NCBI RefSeq assembly: GCF_950295315.1
Contig: NC_080176.1
Location: 35,303,263 to 35,367,262, forward strand
Source: Erinaceus europaeus
Lineage: Eukaryota; Chordata; Mammalia; Eulipotyphla; Erinaceidae
Reading direction: 5' to 3'
Length of the DNA: 64,000 bases
Positions 43,911 through 55,497 of this stretch are shown here, piece after piece (within the stretch, counting starts at the first letter, position 1; every line of letters begins with the position of its first letter). Both the position numbers and the translations under genes were made by a program. The notes below the pieces were generated by a model. It did not search any database. It was given only the letters and a program-made list of their open reading frames with translations, and was not told the origin of the DNA.

Positions 43911-44083
43911 GAAGAATAAGAATAAGAATAAGAATAAGAATAAGAATAAGAATAAGGGGAAGGGGAAGGGGAAGGGGAAGGGGAAGGGAAAGGGGAAAGG
44001 GAAGGGGAAGAAGAAGAAGAAGAAGAAGAAGAAGAAGAAGAAGAAGAAGAAGAAGAAGAAGAAGAAGAAGAAGAAGAAGAAGA
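43911..44083. repeat. Compound (GAATAA)n (GGGGAA)n (GAA)n microsatellite
   Basis: Three successive simple repeats growing out of the L1 A tail, with about 25 GAA units at the end. The long Ser/Pro open frame on the minus strand is an artefact. Confidence 0.95.
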
Positions 44084-44254
44084 CATCTTTATAATTAGGA
44101 AGCTTGTCAAGGGCACCTTTGATAGATCTGGCAGTAAAATCTGCTCACAAAAATCTAGACTTTTAAGCCATTTGGACATGCATCTGTGTGACATTGAGCA
44201 TCTTTCCTTAACCTCCAGAATTTTCATTCCAGGAGAGAGTATGGTTTGCTGACA

Positions 44255-44395
44255 TCCAGATTTATTTATTCATTCATTCCTTCCTATATATATTTTTTCC
44301 TAGAGCACTTAGCTCTGACTTATAGTGATGCTAAGAAGGATTGAAAGTCTTAGACATGATAGTCTCTAGTCTCTGTATAACCATCATACTATCTA
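44255..44395 (-). mobile_element. SINE family B (old copy)
   Basis: TAGAGCACTTAGCTCTGACTTATAGTGATGC and TGTATAACCATCATACTATCTAC on the plus strand, diverged. Confidence 0.7.
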
Positions 44396-44404
44396 CATCA
44401 GAAA

Positions 44405-44540
44405 ACCCTTTTTTTTTTTTTTTTACCAGAGCACTTCTCAGCTCTGGCTTATGGTGGTGCAGGGGATTGAACCTGAGACTTTGGAGCCTCAGGCACGAGA
44501 GTTTCCTTGCATAACCATTATGGTATCTACCCCCCACCCC
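44405..44540 (-). mobile_element. SINE family B
   Basis: Poly-T then ACCAGAGCACTTCTCAGCTCTGGCTTATGGTGGTGCAGGGGATTGAACC and TTGCATAACCATTATGGTATCTACC. It sits next to the older copy, probably inserted in its head-side flank. Confidence 0.9.
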
Positions 44541-44544
44541 AAAT

Positions 44545-47064
44545 TTCTTCTCTAAGACTTTATAATTCACTGCTATGTAGGATACCACTCTGCACACTCA
44601 GGTGGGGGGAGAAATATGGTGTACAGGGACTACTGTCACTTTAATGAAACATATCAGAGTCTTAGGGGCTTCCTCAATCTCAGACTATTCACCCTGGCCT
44701 AGTAGCCAGTGGGATCATGGTCTCAGTAGCCCATATGGCTTACAGAACGTCTCTTGTGTTCTTGCAAGTGTCAGACACTGTGTCCTCTCTCTCCCTACTC
44801 AAGCTGATCCACCCCGTGCTCAGCTTTCCTGGTTTCTTTAGCATACTGGGCTGTATACTCCCTCACTGGAGACAAAGGCAGAGCCTTCAGAGAAAGGAGG
44901 ATTGATCACGAAGCATAACTGATCAGTTTACTGCGAGAATGGAGGCTGTGTGCCAGATTAAGTTTCTTCACTCAGTCTACTAGGTGATTTGATAGCTCAT
45001 TTAGCTCTCAAGTGTCCTTGTTATTTGTCTGATCACACTTCTTTTTAGAAGGGACCCAAACAAAGGCTTAATCCTGTGGCATTTTTACACACACAGGAGC
45101 TTTTGTTCCAAGGTCTTCTCCATGCAAATAATAATTCTGAAGCAGTTAAACAAATCTCGTAACCCATGGCGTCCCATGCCCGTCTCTATTTTGTAAAGTG
45201 AGCAGAGGCCCCAGTGAAAGGCAGAGGAAGTGCTTCTTTGTGGTTTGTTTCTGGTTAGATTTTTCTTGCCAGATGGGCCACACCTGAGTTACACCCCAAC
45301 TTCTCTCCCAAGCTGAAGTGATGCGGGAGCTTGGGAGGAGGGATTAGGAAATGGGGGTTGTTAGGGAGAGAGGGGCTGTGCTCAGTAATGTTGTATTTTT
45401 CAGGAAAGGGGGTTGAAGGGAAAAGGCATCCCAGCTGATTTCCAGAGAGAATTGACAGTCTGGTACTTTCCCTCCTGATTTCTGACATTCTGCTCCAGGA
45501 GTAAACACAGAGAAGAAAACAAAAGCAGAAGGGAGACATCTAAGTAATTCCAGTAAGTTTTTCCTCTAGTCAAAAACTAGCCTGGAGCCTGTACACTTCA
45601 AAGACAATCCAATGGCCTGTCAGCTGCAGAGTTCTCTTGGTCTGAGGTAAAATATTACATGGATGGAGCAATTGTGTTGGAAAGAGAAGGTGATAGCATG
45701 AAGCCAAGGAAATAAATGAAAAAGGAAGGACACTCCTGAGGAGAAACATGCTCAGGAAGTGGGGAATGATTTTGGCCTGAACCTAGAAGGTAAAAATTTT
45801 CGCTGTTATGACAGGAAAGCAGATGTCCTCTGGCTGAGAGATCAAAGCTGTTGCATTTGGAATATTATCACGATCCATTTTTAAAAGGCAGTCATTCTCC
45901 AAATGGATGTGGGGTAATGAGTGCATCTCATCTTGAGAAGTACTTGGGTGGAAATCATAAAAAACTCATGAGTTATTGTAGATTTGATTCATTTCCCTGG
46001 GATATTTATAATGGCTGGGGCAAGGATAGAGGCCAAAGGGTGCTAAGGATCATGGAAAAGTCCCTGGGGCTTCCAAATGGAGCCTTAGGAGCTATATCTT
46101 GGATGGAGTCAGTGATATTTGAAAGGGTGAGTTTTACTCAAGACTGGTTCTGTAAATCTGTAGTCTGCAGATCAAAGGATAGGGTTTTTCTGCCAAACCA
46201 GTAGCCCACAGAATGCTTTATTAAGCACAGAGTAATAAGCTCTGGCAAAAACACTGTCTTGCACGTGTTGGAAAAGTGATTAAGGTAAAGAAGCCAGTAA
46301 AAATAGGAGCCAGAACTGTAGACATTTCTCAACCTAGATGAAAGAATAACCATCACTGTGACAACCATAACCAAGAATGTTTTTCAACAACAGGGAGCAT
46401 GCCATTAGGCCTGCCATTTTTTTCAGCAACAGGGAGCATGCCATTAGGGAAAGTTGGTTGTAGTTTGGGAAAGAATGGCATTTTAGAACCTCTGTGAACA
46501 ATGAGGTTGATGATTGTTTTCAAGTAATTGAAGTCTGGTGGCAGCACCATGGTTAGAAACAATGCAGATGCCAAAAGAAGTGAGGAAATGGGAAAACTTG
46601 TTAAATCAGATGGGAGGGGGTGTACTGTGAGGAAAATCTTCCTGGAGAAGCTGGCTCAGGTGTTCTACCTGAATGACAGAGTGATGCTAAGTGAAGGAGA
46701 GAGAAGCACAGGGGAGGATGGGGAGAAAAGGCAGTGAGAAGATACTCAGGATGGGTCCCAGTAAGTAAGAATCCATTTTTTTTCAGAGCCAAGAAGCACA
46801 GAGTCCAGAAATTCAGAACCCACCTGGGTCTTGCCTGTTTTAAGCCACATACCCAGGGCCAGAGGACTGAGTCAGGGCATTGGAGGTATCTGACTCTTGA
46901 TCTAAAATCTCTTCATGCCCCTGTGTCACTAAGTGATATTTCAGAGCACTAGTCTTTTGGAGCTGACAGGACTAAGGCTCTGGAGCTGATAGAATGCTGT
47001 CATAAAGGCATTTGTTATTAGATGTACTTGTTCTTTCCTTGGCAGCACCATTAGTAGAAAGTAT
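44545..47064. other. Long stretch without recognised genes or repeats
   Basis: 2.5 kb of apparently unique sequence. CAGGGAGCATGCCATTAGG occurs twice (46391 and 46431), a small local duplication. No exon could be supported. Confidence 0.45.
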
Positions 47065-47079
47065 GGTTTTGTTGCTTCT

Positions 47080-47155
47080 TTTTTTAAAAATTTATTTCTT
47101 TATTGGGGAATTAATGTTTTGCATTCAACAGTAAATACAATAGTTTGTACATGCA
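47080..47155 (-). mobile_element. 76-bp L1 insertion with perfect 15-bp TSD
   Basis: GGTTTTGTTGCTTCT at 47065-47079 and 47156-47170 flanks only the last part of an older L1 3' end (TTTATTGGGGAATTAATGTTTTGC...AATAGTTTGTACATGCA) and its A tail. Confidence 0.93.
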
Positions 47156-47170
47156 GGTTTTGTTGCTTCT

Positions 47171-48000
47171 GTCATTGCTTGATGTCTCCCCAGCCCCAGG
47201 GAGAGGACAGTGTTGATAGTCGTTATCCTACTGGCAGTGATGGGAAAACACATCTCTCTAGGATGGACTCGAGATGTCAATCCTGTGAAAGCTGAGCTGA
47301 AGATCTGAAGTCTGCTCCACAGAGTTGTCTTGGAGTTCTGAGTACTGGAGCTTCCTTGCACCTGGTTTAAGAAAGTTCCTAAACTGCCAGTAGACTCGCT
47401 GTGACCTCACATGGTTGAGGTTCACCTAATTCCAGCTCCCCTGTGTTCAGTTACCCTCCAGTTCTAATCTTCTAATACTCAGGAAGCAAACTAGTTCAAA
47501 TCTGGACATGGCTCAAAGTCATAGACTCTGTAATTGGCCAGTAATAAAAGAACATTATAAAATGATAGAAACTGTGGATAAGGATAAGAAAGGAAAAATT
47601 TGCCTATCTTCAAACCATTCGGAGTCACTGCTGTTTTGATAATTCTGTTTTTTTTTTTTTTTTTTTTTTCACACTTTAACCTTGGCTGTTCTCTCCTACT
47701 GGTGATTGAGAGGAAAGGTTCTGGTTTGGGGGTTATTGTGCACTCATGTGATTAGATTGAGTCCAGATAACTCCATAAACTTGCAATTTCAGAGTCCTTA
47801 AATACATCTTCAGAGTCTGGAATGAGGTATGGACATACATACAGGTCACTGCTCTGATAAACAAATAGGATATGTGTCCAACTAGCTAAAGTTCAGTGTT
47901 ACAACATGTTCAGATCAAGAACCCTGATGATATAGAAGGGGGACACCTTGAACTGAGGGAGAAAGAGAAGTCAGATGGAAAAAATGACCCATAAGCTCAG
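47171..48000. other. Unclassified sequence with a T homopolymer
   Basis: A run of about 22 T at 47648-47670 may mark an A tail of an old retroposon on the minus strand. Otherwise nothing recognised. Confidence 0.4.
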
Positions 48001-48017
48001 TTAACCACTAATTTAGT

Positions 48018-48036
48018 GTGTGTGTGTGTGTGTGTA
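48018..48036. repeat. (GT)n microsatellite
   Basis: About nine GT units. Confidence 0.85.
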
Positions 48037-48099
48037 TACAGAACCTTATACCTTCATGTGCACCTATTCAATTTCACTACTCTGGGTTGACTTATTCAG

Positions 48100-48121
48100 A
48101 TATCAGCACATACACACACAT

Positions 48122-48164
<43 letters not shown>

Positions 48165-48290
48165 ACAATGCTGAAGCTTCCTCCAGTATAACACTGTAAC
48201 ACTCCCTTGTGGTACTGGGGTTTGAACCAGGGTTTCATACATTGCAAGATAGGCACCCTACACAGGGGAGCTTTTCTATAGTCCCCAGAT
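48100..48290 (-). mobile_element. Old SINE with (AC)n(AG)n
   Basis: ACACACAC then AGAGAGAG tract (48111-48162), followed by ATGCTGAAGCTTCCTCC, TACTGGGGTTTGAACC (B box complement) and TTGCAAGATAGGCACCC. Minus-sense SINE. Confidence 0.6.
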
Positions 48291-48651
48291 AAACCTTACT
48301 TAAAATTCTGTACTCTTTTATTTTTATGAAAGATTTAGACAGGCTGGCAGATACACAATAAAGCCGCTTTGCTCTGGTAAATGTGATTGATGCCAGGGCT
48401 AAAATCTTGGAGCCTCTGGCTTCATACTACAGGTCTTGGCTCCTCACTGAGTTTCTCCCCAGTCCCGGCCACCCATATTTGATCCTACAGCCTCATGCAG
48501 AGTGGTAGATGTACTTGGGCAGGTGAGATTTAGACATAACAATTTCTTATTCATACTGACTTTAAAGATCTCTTCTTAACTGTTATTACATTTCACTCTC
48601 ATCATGAACTATTTCTCACAAATTCTAAGAAGTTTGTGTCTTTTGATTTTA

Positions 48652-49008
48652 TTTTATTTATTTTATTTTTTGTCTCCAGGGTTATTGCCAGAGTTCGGTG
48701 CCTACACCACAAATCCACTGCTCCTGGAGGCCATTTTTTCCCTTTTGTTACCCTGGTTGTTTTATCATTGTTTTGTTTATGATTATCGTTGTTATTGATG
48801 TTGTTGTTGTTGGATAGGACAGAGAGAAATGTAGAGAGGAGGGGAAGACAGAGGGTGGAAAGACAGACAGACACCTGCACACCTGCTTCACTGCCTGTGA
48901 AGCAACTCCCCTGCAGGTAGGGAGCGGGGGCTCGAACCAGGATGCTTCCTCTGGTCCTTGAGCTTTGTGCAGCGTGTGCTTAACCCACTGCGCTACTGCC
49001 CGACCCCC
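48652..49008 (-). mobile_element. Long family A SINE with 14-bp TSD
   Basis: GTCTTTTGATTTTA at 48638-48651 and 49009-49022. It includes the extra module (CCAGGGTTATTGCCAGAGTTCGGTGCCTACACC) and the standard body, with head end GCGCTACTGCCCGACCCCC. Confidence 0.93.
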
Positions 49009-49149
49009 GTCTTTTGATTTTAAACCTTATGAATTTATCTCTGGTGCAATGACCTCTGATATCTTGATAAGCATCTTTAAAAGTCCAGTGATTTTTTTAA
49101 AATTTCTAACTGGAGATCTTTCCTATCTTTATTGGTTTTCTTTTCTTTT

Positions 49150-49388
49150 CCTTTTTTTCATCAAAGCACTGCTATAATTAGGTTTATGGTAGTGCCCAGT
49201 ATTGAAGCTATAGCCCCAGAGCCTCAGGCATGAAAGTCTTTTTTTTTTTTTACCGTCTTCTCTTTTCTCACTCCTTCTTTCATTCTTCCCTTCCTTTCTC
49301 TCTTTCCATGTTTCATTCCTTCCCCTCTCCCTCTCTCCCTCCCTTCCTTCTTCTCTATTTCTCTCTCTCTCTCTTTATTTTTTTCCTC

Positions 49389-49427
<39 letters not shown>

Positions 49428-49490
49428 TCCTTTTGACACCAAATTATGGCTGGGGCTTGGTGCCTAAACAGTGAATTCATCCCTCCAATG
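49150..49490 (-). mobile_element. SINE family B with long pyrimidine tract
   Basis: CAAAGCACTGCTATAATTAGG...GCCTCAGGCATGAAAGTC is a family B body. A 190-base pyrimidine tract including (CTTT)n at 49391-49429 follows, then a SINE tail module (ATGGCTGGGGCTTGGTGCC). Probably two SINEs joined by expanded repeats. Confidence 0.6.
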
Positions 49491-49492
49491 GC

Positions 49493-50410
49493 TATTTTAT
49501 TTTATTAGTGACTTAATAATGATTGATAAGATTGCGGGGTAAGAGGGTTAAAAGTCCATATAAGTCCCACCACCAAAGTTTTATATCCCATCCCCTCCAT
49601 TGAAAGTTTCCTATTCTTTATCCTTTTGAAAGTATGGACTAAAGATCTTTATAGGGTGCAAAAGGTAGGAGTTCTGGCTTCTGTAATTGCTTCTCAAGTG
49701 GACATGGGCATTGGCAGGTCAATCCACAGCCTGTTTCTAACTTTCCCTAGTGGGGCAAGGGTCTGGGAAAGTGGGGTTCCAGGACACGTTGGTGAGGGCA
49801 TCTTCTCAGGAAAGTCAGGCTGGCATCATGGTAGCATCTGCAACTTGGTGGCTGAAAAAACATTAAGATATAAAACAGAAAAAAATTTTTTAGTAATCAG
49901 GAACCTAATGGTAAAAGTATAGCAGATGAAATTTGGGTTTTTCATGTTGAAAGGAAATAGGAAATCTATTTTAGGTATATTCCAAGGGGACAATAACTTT
50001 ACTAAGTTTTCCCTAGGTCGAAAAGCTAACATGCAGGTGGGCTAAAAGTAGTGTCTGGGAACATGGTGTCAGAGTTGAGAATAGACCAGAAAATCAGATC
50101 AGGTCAGAGAGTAGCTCCCAAATGTGGGAAAACTACATAAATATCATTAACTGTAAACACCATTGATCTGACTTAGGGCCCATGTCTGTTCATATTTATT
50201 ACAGGAACCTGTGTAATCTCTGCAGCCCTGTCAGTCTGAGCAGTCTATGGATGTTCTCACAGCTCGGAACATTCTAGGCTGCATTCATTTCAGGACCAGT
50301 CTTACTCAAATGGCCGAATATTATAATCCAGCTTCCTTTCAAAGAGTGGGGCAATTTCTACCACTGTTGTTCTACACTGAGGACAATTTCTACCACTGTT
50401 GTTCTATACT
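49493..50410 (-). mobile_element. Old L1 3' UTR fragment
   Basis: Antisense L1 3' UTR from TTTTATTAGTGACTTAATAATGATTGATAAGATTG through CATTAACTGTAAACACCATTGATC to the TACCACTGTTGTTCTACAC block, where a short stretch is duplicated. Confidence 0.85.
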
Positions 50411-50424
50411 GTAGAGGCCCAGTG

Positions 50425-50640
50425 GTCATTTCTGCTGCTGCTGCTGCTCCTCCTCTTCCTCCTCCTCCTTCTGGATAGGGACAGAAAGAAATTTAAAGAA
50501 AGGGGAAAACAAAGAGGTGAGAGAAAGAGAGACACCTGTAGCACTGCTTCACCATGCATGAGACACAGGCCCATTGCCATCAAAGTCTGTATTAAACTCC
50601 TTTGCATAACCACTGAACTACCTCCATGGCCCTCTGCACC
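50425..50640 (-). mobile_element. SINE, diverged
   Basis: (CTG)n/(CTC)n linker, GGATAGGGACAGAAAGAAATTTAAAG, CACCTGTAGCACTGCTTCACCATGC, and a head region with TTTGCATAACCACTGAACTACCTCC. Confidence 0.65.
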
Positions 50641-50654
50641 ACCTCAAGAAGCAC

Positions 50655-50656
<2 letters not shown>

Positions 50657-50703
<47 letters not shown>
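50657..50703. repeat. (CA)n microsatellite
   Basis: About 23 uninterrupted CA units. Confidence 0.97.
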
Positions 50704-50704
<1 letters not shown>

Positions 50705-50705
<1 letters not shown>

Positions 50706-51235
50706 ATAAAACAGCAGAAAAACATTCTGTTCAACTGTTGGAAATGTTATAAACCACAGCAGATTTAATTTCTAGACAGTCAAAAGCTGAGAGCAGATGG
50801 AGACACTGCTAGTGGAACCAGTCTGGGAAGACTTCATGCAGGAGGAGAGAAAGCAGTGAGTGATGAAACAGGAACAATTGTATAAGTTGACTTGTGCCAA
50901 TGTTGATTGAACTAAGTTCTCCAGTACAGGTAAGAACCCCCAGAGAGGATATTTGACTTGATTGGTATTCTCAGAGCTTGGGGCCTACATGGTCTATATG
51001 TTGACCTTGACCCCTCATCTGTCTACAGTAATTCTCCCAAGGTTTCAAATATCAGTTAACTATTATTTTTGTAACTATGTCTATATTTATATATCTGCCC
51101 TTTATTTTTTTTCCAGTGGTCCTGCCTTCTCTTCCTTTCTAAAAAATACCTACACCTGTTACTACTTCTGAATGTCCTTCCTTTCTTTCTCTTCTTTCTC
51201 TGTGTCCTGAAGGAGTTGGAGTTCAGAGTCCTCTA
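50705..51235. other. Unclassified sequence
   Basis: Nothing recognised. Confidence 0.4.
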
Positions 51236-51239
51236 GTTC

Positions 51240-52210
51240 TCTTCCCCCTATCATTTCTCCCAGGCTGGAAGTATGGATCAAAATTCTTTCTCTGCTTAAT
51301 ATGAGCATTGGCAGGTTGATCCATACCCCCAGCTGGTTTCTATCTTTCCCTATTAGGGTAGGGCTTTGTAGAAGTGAGGTTACAGGACACATTGGCGAGG
51401 TCATCTGCCCAGAGAAGTCAGGATGGAATCATGACAGCATATGTAACTTGGGGGCTGAAAGATGGTAACATATAAAGTGGGACAAATTAACTAGTGATTA
51501 AGAACCAAAATGTCAGAATATAGCAGATGAGAATAGGGTCCTTAAGGTGGAAAGAAGATAGGAAATGTATTTTAGGTATGTTCCTATGGGTCCATGACTT
51601 TTGTAGTCTTTGCTTGACTTTTATAGCTAATATGGAGGTGAACTAAAAATACTGCCTGGGAAGACAGTCTCAGCATTGAGACTAGGGCTAGAAAGTTGGA
51701 CTAGGGCAGAGAGTACCTCCCACACTTGAAGAAAATCTATGAATAAAATTATCTGTTTACTCTCTCAACTTGACCCGGGGCCCATATATTTAGCACAGGA
51801 TCCTGTGTAACCTCTGCATCCTTGTTGATCTAAACTTGCGGTTATATGGTCACAGGTAAGAACATTTTAGGCTGCACTCATTTTAGGAGTAGTCTTCCTT
51901 GAGTGAGAAGGTAGGATGACACAGCCTCCCATGGAGAGGGGGGCTGTCCCTTCCACTCTACTATAAAGAGAGGACAAGTTCACAAGGGGCTTATTCTGAT
52001 ATTCTTGGTGGAAGTAGGCAGTGGATAGTGGAGAGAAAGTTTTTATAGAGGTCTAAGTTCATCATATCTTTGTGGGAATCCAAGGGTTCCCTAATGAGGG
52101 CTCCAGATGACGGAATGGTCTAGTATTGACCAAAAAGCCCATTATTAAGTGAACCAGTCTCCTGCCCTTATTCAGCTTTTGTAGTCCTTTCTTAATCTGA
52201 TTAGATTAGA
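51240..52210 (-). mobile_element. Old L1 3' UTR fragment lacking the 3' end
   Basis: Antisense blocks from GGAAGTATGGATCAAAATTC and GCATTGGCAGGTTGATCC to CAGCTTTTGTAGTCCTTTC. The L1 terminus itself is missing on the left. Confidence 0.8.
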
Positions 52211-52404
52211 CTTTCTCCAAGGTGTTAAAGCATTGAGTGCCATTTGCTGTAACCATACCAGTATTAGGTTTATGGGTTTTTCCTTCTTTGGGGTTTTCTA
52301 CAAGACTGCCAAGCTTATTTGGTCTACATCTGATCAAATAGAGAATGTATGATGCCTTCTTTAGGAACTTCAACTACAATTAGGTCTAGGTCTAATCACT
52401 CCCA

Positions 52405-52665
52405 TTCACTGTCACAACAACATCAATAAGTATCTAGAACTAAGCCTTACCAAAGAAGTGAAAGATTTGTATACTGAAAACTATGAGTCACTATTCAAAT
52501 AAATAGGAAATGATAACAAAAAATGGAAAAAAATCCCATGCTCATGGATCAGAAGAATTAATATCATCAAAATGAATATTCTACCCAGAGGCATATACAA
52601 ATTCAATGAGCTATCAATCAAAGTCCCACCAAGTTTCTTTAAGAGAACAGAACAAATATTATAAT
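52405..52665 (+). pseudogene. L1 ORF2 fragment (between RT and C-terminus)
   Basis: Plus-sense ORF2 segment: AAGCCTTACCAAAGAAGTGAAAGATTTGTATACTGAAAACTATG, then CCATGCTCATGGATCAGAAGAATTAATATCATC and AGTCCCACCAAGTTTCTTTAAG. They encode the SLTKEVKDLY, PCSW-x-RRINII and VPPSFF-like stretches of L1. In-frame stops (for example after ESLFK) make it dead. The matching continuation of ORF2 resumes only at about 54691. Confidence 0.8.
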
Positions 52666-53435
52666 CATGAGTACTTCTATAGGTGGGGCTACAGAGCAGC
52701 AGCAGCTGTGTTTCCTTCCTCTCCTCTATTTAATCAACTAGAAATACCAAAGGACAACACCTGGGACCATAAAAATACAGGACTAGAATGACTTCAGAAA
52801 CCCACCAAATTACCAGTGAGTGCGAACAAATGTGGCTAGTGGGCAGAAAGAGGCCTATGGAGAAATTAAGTGGCTAGTAACAGTACAGCAATTTACCAGT
52901 TGAGACATCACCTCCAGTCTCTTTCACCAACAAAAAGATGGTTGAATGGAAGAGAGGACTCCCCTAAGACTCATGAAATGCAACAGTGAGTCTCCATTAA
53001 TACTGCCCTCAGAAGCTGCAGCAGCAGGGGGGAGGCCCTGTGTTGATAGCAGGGGACAGAGAACTGATCAGGAAACTCAGGAGAAGATCTATACCTCAGT
53101 GGCCTAGCAGTGGGGCTGTCTCTTTGCATAACCACTGGATTATCTATGCCCCACCCTGCTTTATCTCTTGGCCAGGAGTCAGTGATTAAGCTAAGAAGCC
53201 TACTTATAGTTTAAAAGTCCTCAAGCTCCCATAGCCTACAGGGAAGAAAACAAACAAAAGAGACTTTAAGCCACTGAGCTCCAACTCAAGGACTAAAATA
53301 ATATTGAAAAAATTGTCAGTTTCCACAATTGTGATCCCTTTAATTATCTTACTTAGACACAAGTCAATCCAGGCAAGAGTGATCAGTAATTTGAAAAGTA
53401 CTGAGAGAGAGAGACCTCTTAACATACTATATTAA

Positions 53436-54431
53436 ATGGATAAACCAACAAGAAGAAATATTGGAGAAATGAACCAGGAAATGTCCAGCTAAAGGCACCA
53501 CAAAGGGTGAAGCACAAAATAATGAGGTCAACATCCAAACACTAATTATGGAAATAATCACAGGAGTGAGTAAAGAGTATGAAAGAATTGCCATCAGAAA
53601 TGCAGAAACAATGAATGAGGCCCTGGAAGAAAATACTAATGATCTTAAGGTTATTAGAGAGCTGAAAGCTGAAATAGCTGAGCTAAGAACACAACTAGCT
53701 GAACAAGCTAAAATAGTATCAGAACAAGGTAACAAAATAGATAAACTCCAGATAACAGCAGAGGGGAGAGTGAATAGAATCAATGAGGATGAAAACAGAA
53801 TTAGCAAGTTCTAGGATGAATTAGAGGCAACCAAAAATGGAGTAAGAGATCTCAAAAAGAGATTAAGAGATGCTGAAAACAAGAACAGAGACCTATGGGG
53901 TGACTTAAATAGAAATAAAATATGCATTATTGGCTTACCAGAGGAAGAGAGGGAGGAGAAGAAAGCATTCTTCAGGACATAATAGCTGAAAACTTCTGTA
54001 GTCTAGACAGCATAAAAGACATTAAGATTCAAGAAGCCCAGAGGGTCCCAAACAGCATTAACTCAGACTTAAAGACACCAAGACATATTACATTTAGAAT
54101 GTACAGGAATAAGGATAAAGAAAGGATCCTGAAGGCTGCAAGAGAAAAAAAAAGGGTCACCTACAGAGGAAAATTCATAAGATTAGCAGCAGACTTCACA
54201 CAAACAGAACAGGCCAGAAGAGAATGGCAAGTTATCTATCGAGTGATCAATGAGAAAGGCTTTCAAGCAAGACTATTTTATCCTGCTACATTGTCATTCA
54301 GATTAGGAGACATAAAAACCTTCTCAGATAAGCAACATTTGAAAGTCAACTATCACAAAGCCTGCCCTGAAAGAAGTTCTAAAAGATCTCCTAGAAATAG
54401 TCCGACTACCATAAATACACCACATATCTGA
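53436..54431 (+). pseudogene. L1 ORF1 (RNA-binding protein), broken
   Basis: ORF1 encodes the trimeric RNA chaperone of L1. The start ATG at 53436 is soon followed by a stop. The coiled-coil part is open at 53548-53814 (heptad-like KVIRELKAEIAELRTQLAEQAKIVSEQGNKIDKL). After a stop and frameshift, the RRM and C-terminal domains are open at 53922-54431, with IKIQEAQRVPN, PRHITFRMYRNKDKERILKAAREK, FIRLAADFTQ, ARREW and ARLFYPATLSF motifs. At least two frame changes and several stops. Confidence 0.9.
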
Positions 54432-54448
54432 ACACTCTAAAAATCTAC

Positions 54449-54690
54449 AAGAATGACATTAAATATGTTCAATATTTGATATCAATAAAAGTCAATGGCC
54501 TGAATTAACCTATTAAAAGACATATAATAGGAAGATGGATCAGAAAACACAACCCAACAATATGCTGTCTACAGGAAACCCACCTAACTCAACAAGACAA
54601 ACACACACTCAAAGTAAAAGAATGGAAAACAATCACACAAACCAATGGCCCACAAAATGAGCAGGAACAACTATTCTCATATCTGACACA
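54449..54690 (+). pseudogene. L1 ORF2 endonuclease N-terminal fragment
   Basis: TCAATGGCCTGAATTAACC...CCTATTAAAAGACA and CAATATGCTGTCTACAGGAAACCCACC correspond to the LNVNGLN and CCLQETHL stretches of the APE-type endonuclease. Several stops. The domain ends abruptly at about 54690. Confidence 0.85.
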
Positions 54691-55368
54691 ATATACTTTG
54701 CTACAAATGTTTATCTGGAACCAGAAAAGATCTAGACTTTCCAAAACAATCTTCAGGAGAAAAAACAGAACTGAAGGCATCACACTCACCAAACTTAGCT
54801 ACAAAAAGGTAAATGATCCCATACAAAATAATGGGCAGAGCATATGAAAAGAAGAGATCCAAAATCTATCAAAAATGAAAAATTGCTCCAAGTCACTCAT
54901 CGTCAGAGAAATGCAAATAAAGACAACATTGAGATGCCACCTCACTCCTGTGAGAATGTCATACATCAAAAAGGACAGCAGCAACAAATGCTGGAAAGGC
55001 TGTGGGGACAAAGGAACCCTTATGCACTGCTGGTGGGAATGTAAATTGTTCCAACCACTGTGGAGAGCAGTCTGGAGAACCTTCACACGTCTAGAAATAG
55101 ACCTCCCATATAACCCAGTAATTTCTCTCCTAGGGATATATCCTAATGACTCCATAACACCCAACTAAAACTATGTTCATAGCAGCACAATTCGTAATAG
55201 CTAAAACCTGAAGCAAACCTGGTGCCCAACAACAGATGAGTGGCAGAGAAAGCTGTGGTATATTTACACAATGGAATACTATGCAGCTATTAAGAACAAT
55301 GAACCTGCCTCCTCATCAGGACCCATATTGGATGGAGCTAAAAGAAGTTCTGTTAAGTGAGATAAGTA
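54691..55368 (+). pseudogene. L1 ORF2 C-terminal part
   Basis: Resumes with TTTATCTGGAACCAGAAAAGATCTAG (FIWNQKRSR-like) and passes through the [22 protein letters not shown] stretch, LLGIYPND and TTDEW to FTQWNTMQLL (the YTMEYYxAIK region with frame damage). An insertion interrupts the gene end at 55369 and the L1 continues at 57038. Confidence 0.85.
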
Positions 55369-55372
55369 GAGG

Positions 55373-55470
55373 GAAGGAGAGAGAGTCAGAGCATCACTCT
55401 GGCAATTGTGATGCCAAACATTGTTTTTAGGACCTCATGTTTGTGAGTTCAAAACTTTATCCCATGAGTC
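55373..55470 (-). mobile_element. SINE family E
   Basis: Plus strand GAGAGTCAGAGCATCACTCTGGCA, GGACCTCATGTTTGTGAGTTCAAAACTTTATCCCATG. On the minus strand this gives a GGATAAAG...TTGAACTCACAAACATGAGGTCC tRNA-like head. Confidence 0.6.
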
Positions 55471-55497
55471 ACTGTTGTAAATTAACTTAAAAAGAGG

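Larger units (their letters stand above)
52670..54690 (+). mobile_element. L1 5' segment (5' UTR, ORF1, start of ORF2) without a 3' end
   Basis: Begins in GGGGCTACAGAGCAGCAGCAGC, which I take as 5' UTR, then ORF1 (53436-54431) and the first part of the ORF2 endonuclease (54449-54690). It stops abruptly, with no 3' UTR or A tail, and it lies inside the ORF2 of a second L1 in the same orientation. Confidence 0.7.

Noticed and set aside
43910..44083. CRISPR-like or satellite array
   Set aside because: Units are 3-6 bp with no spacers; it is a microsatellite grown from an L1 A tail.
43823..44227. 134-codon Ser-rich open frame
   Set aside because: It is a translation of the (GAA)n and (GGGGAA)n simple repeats.
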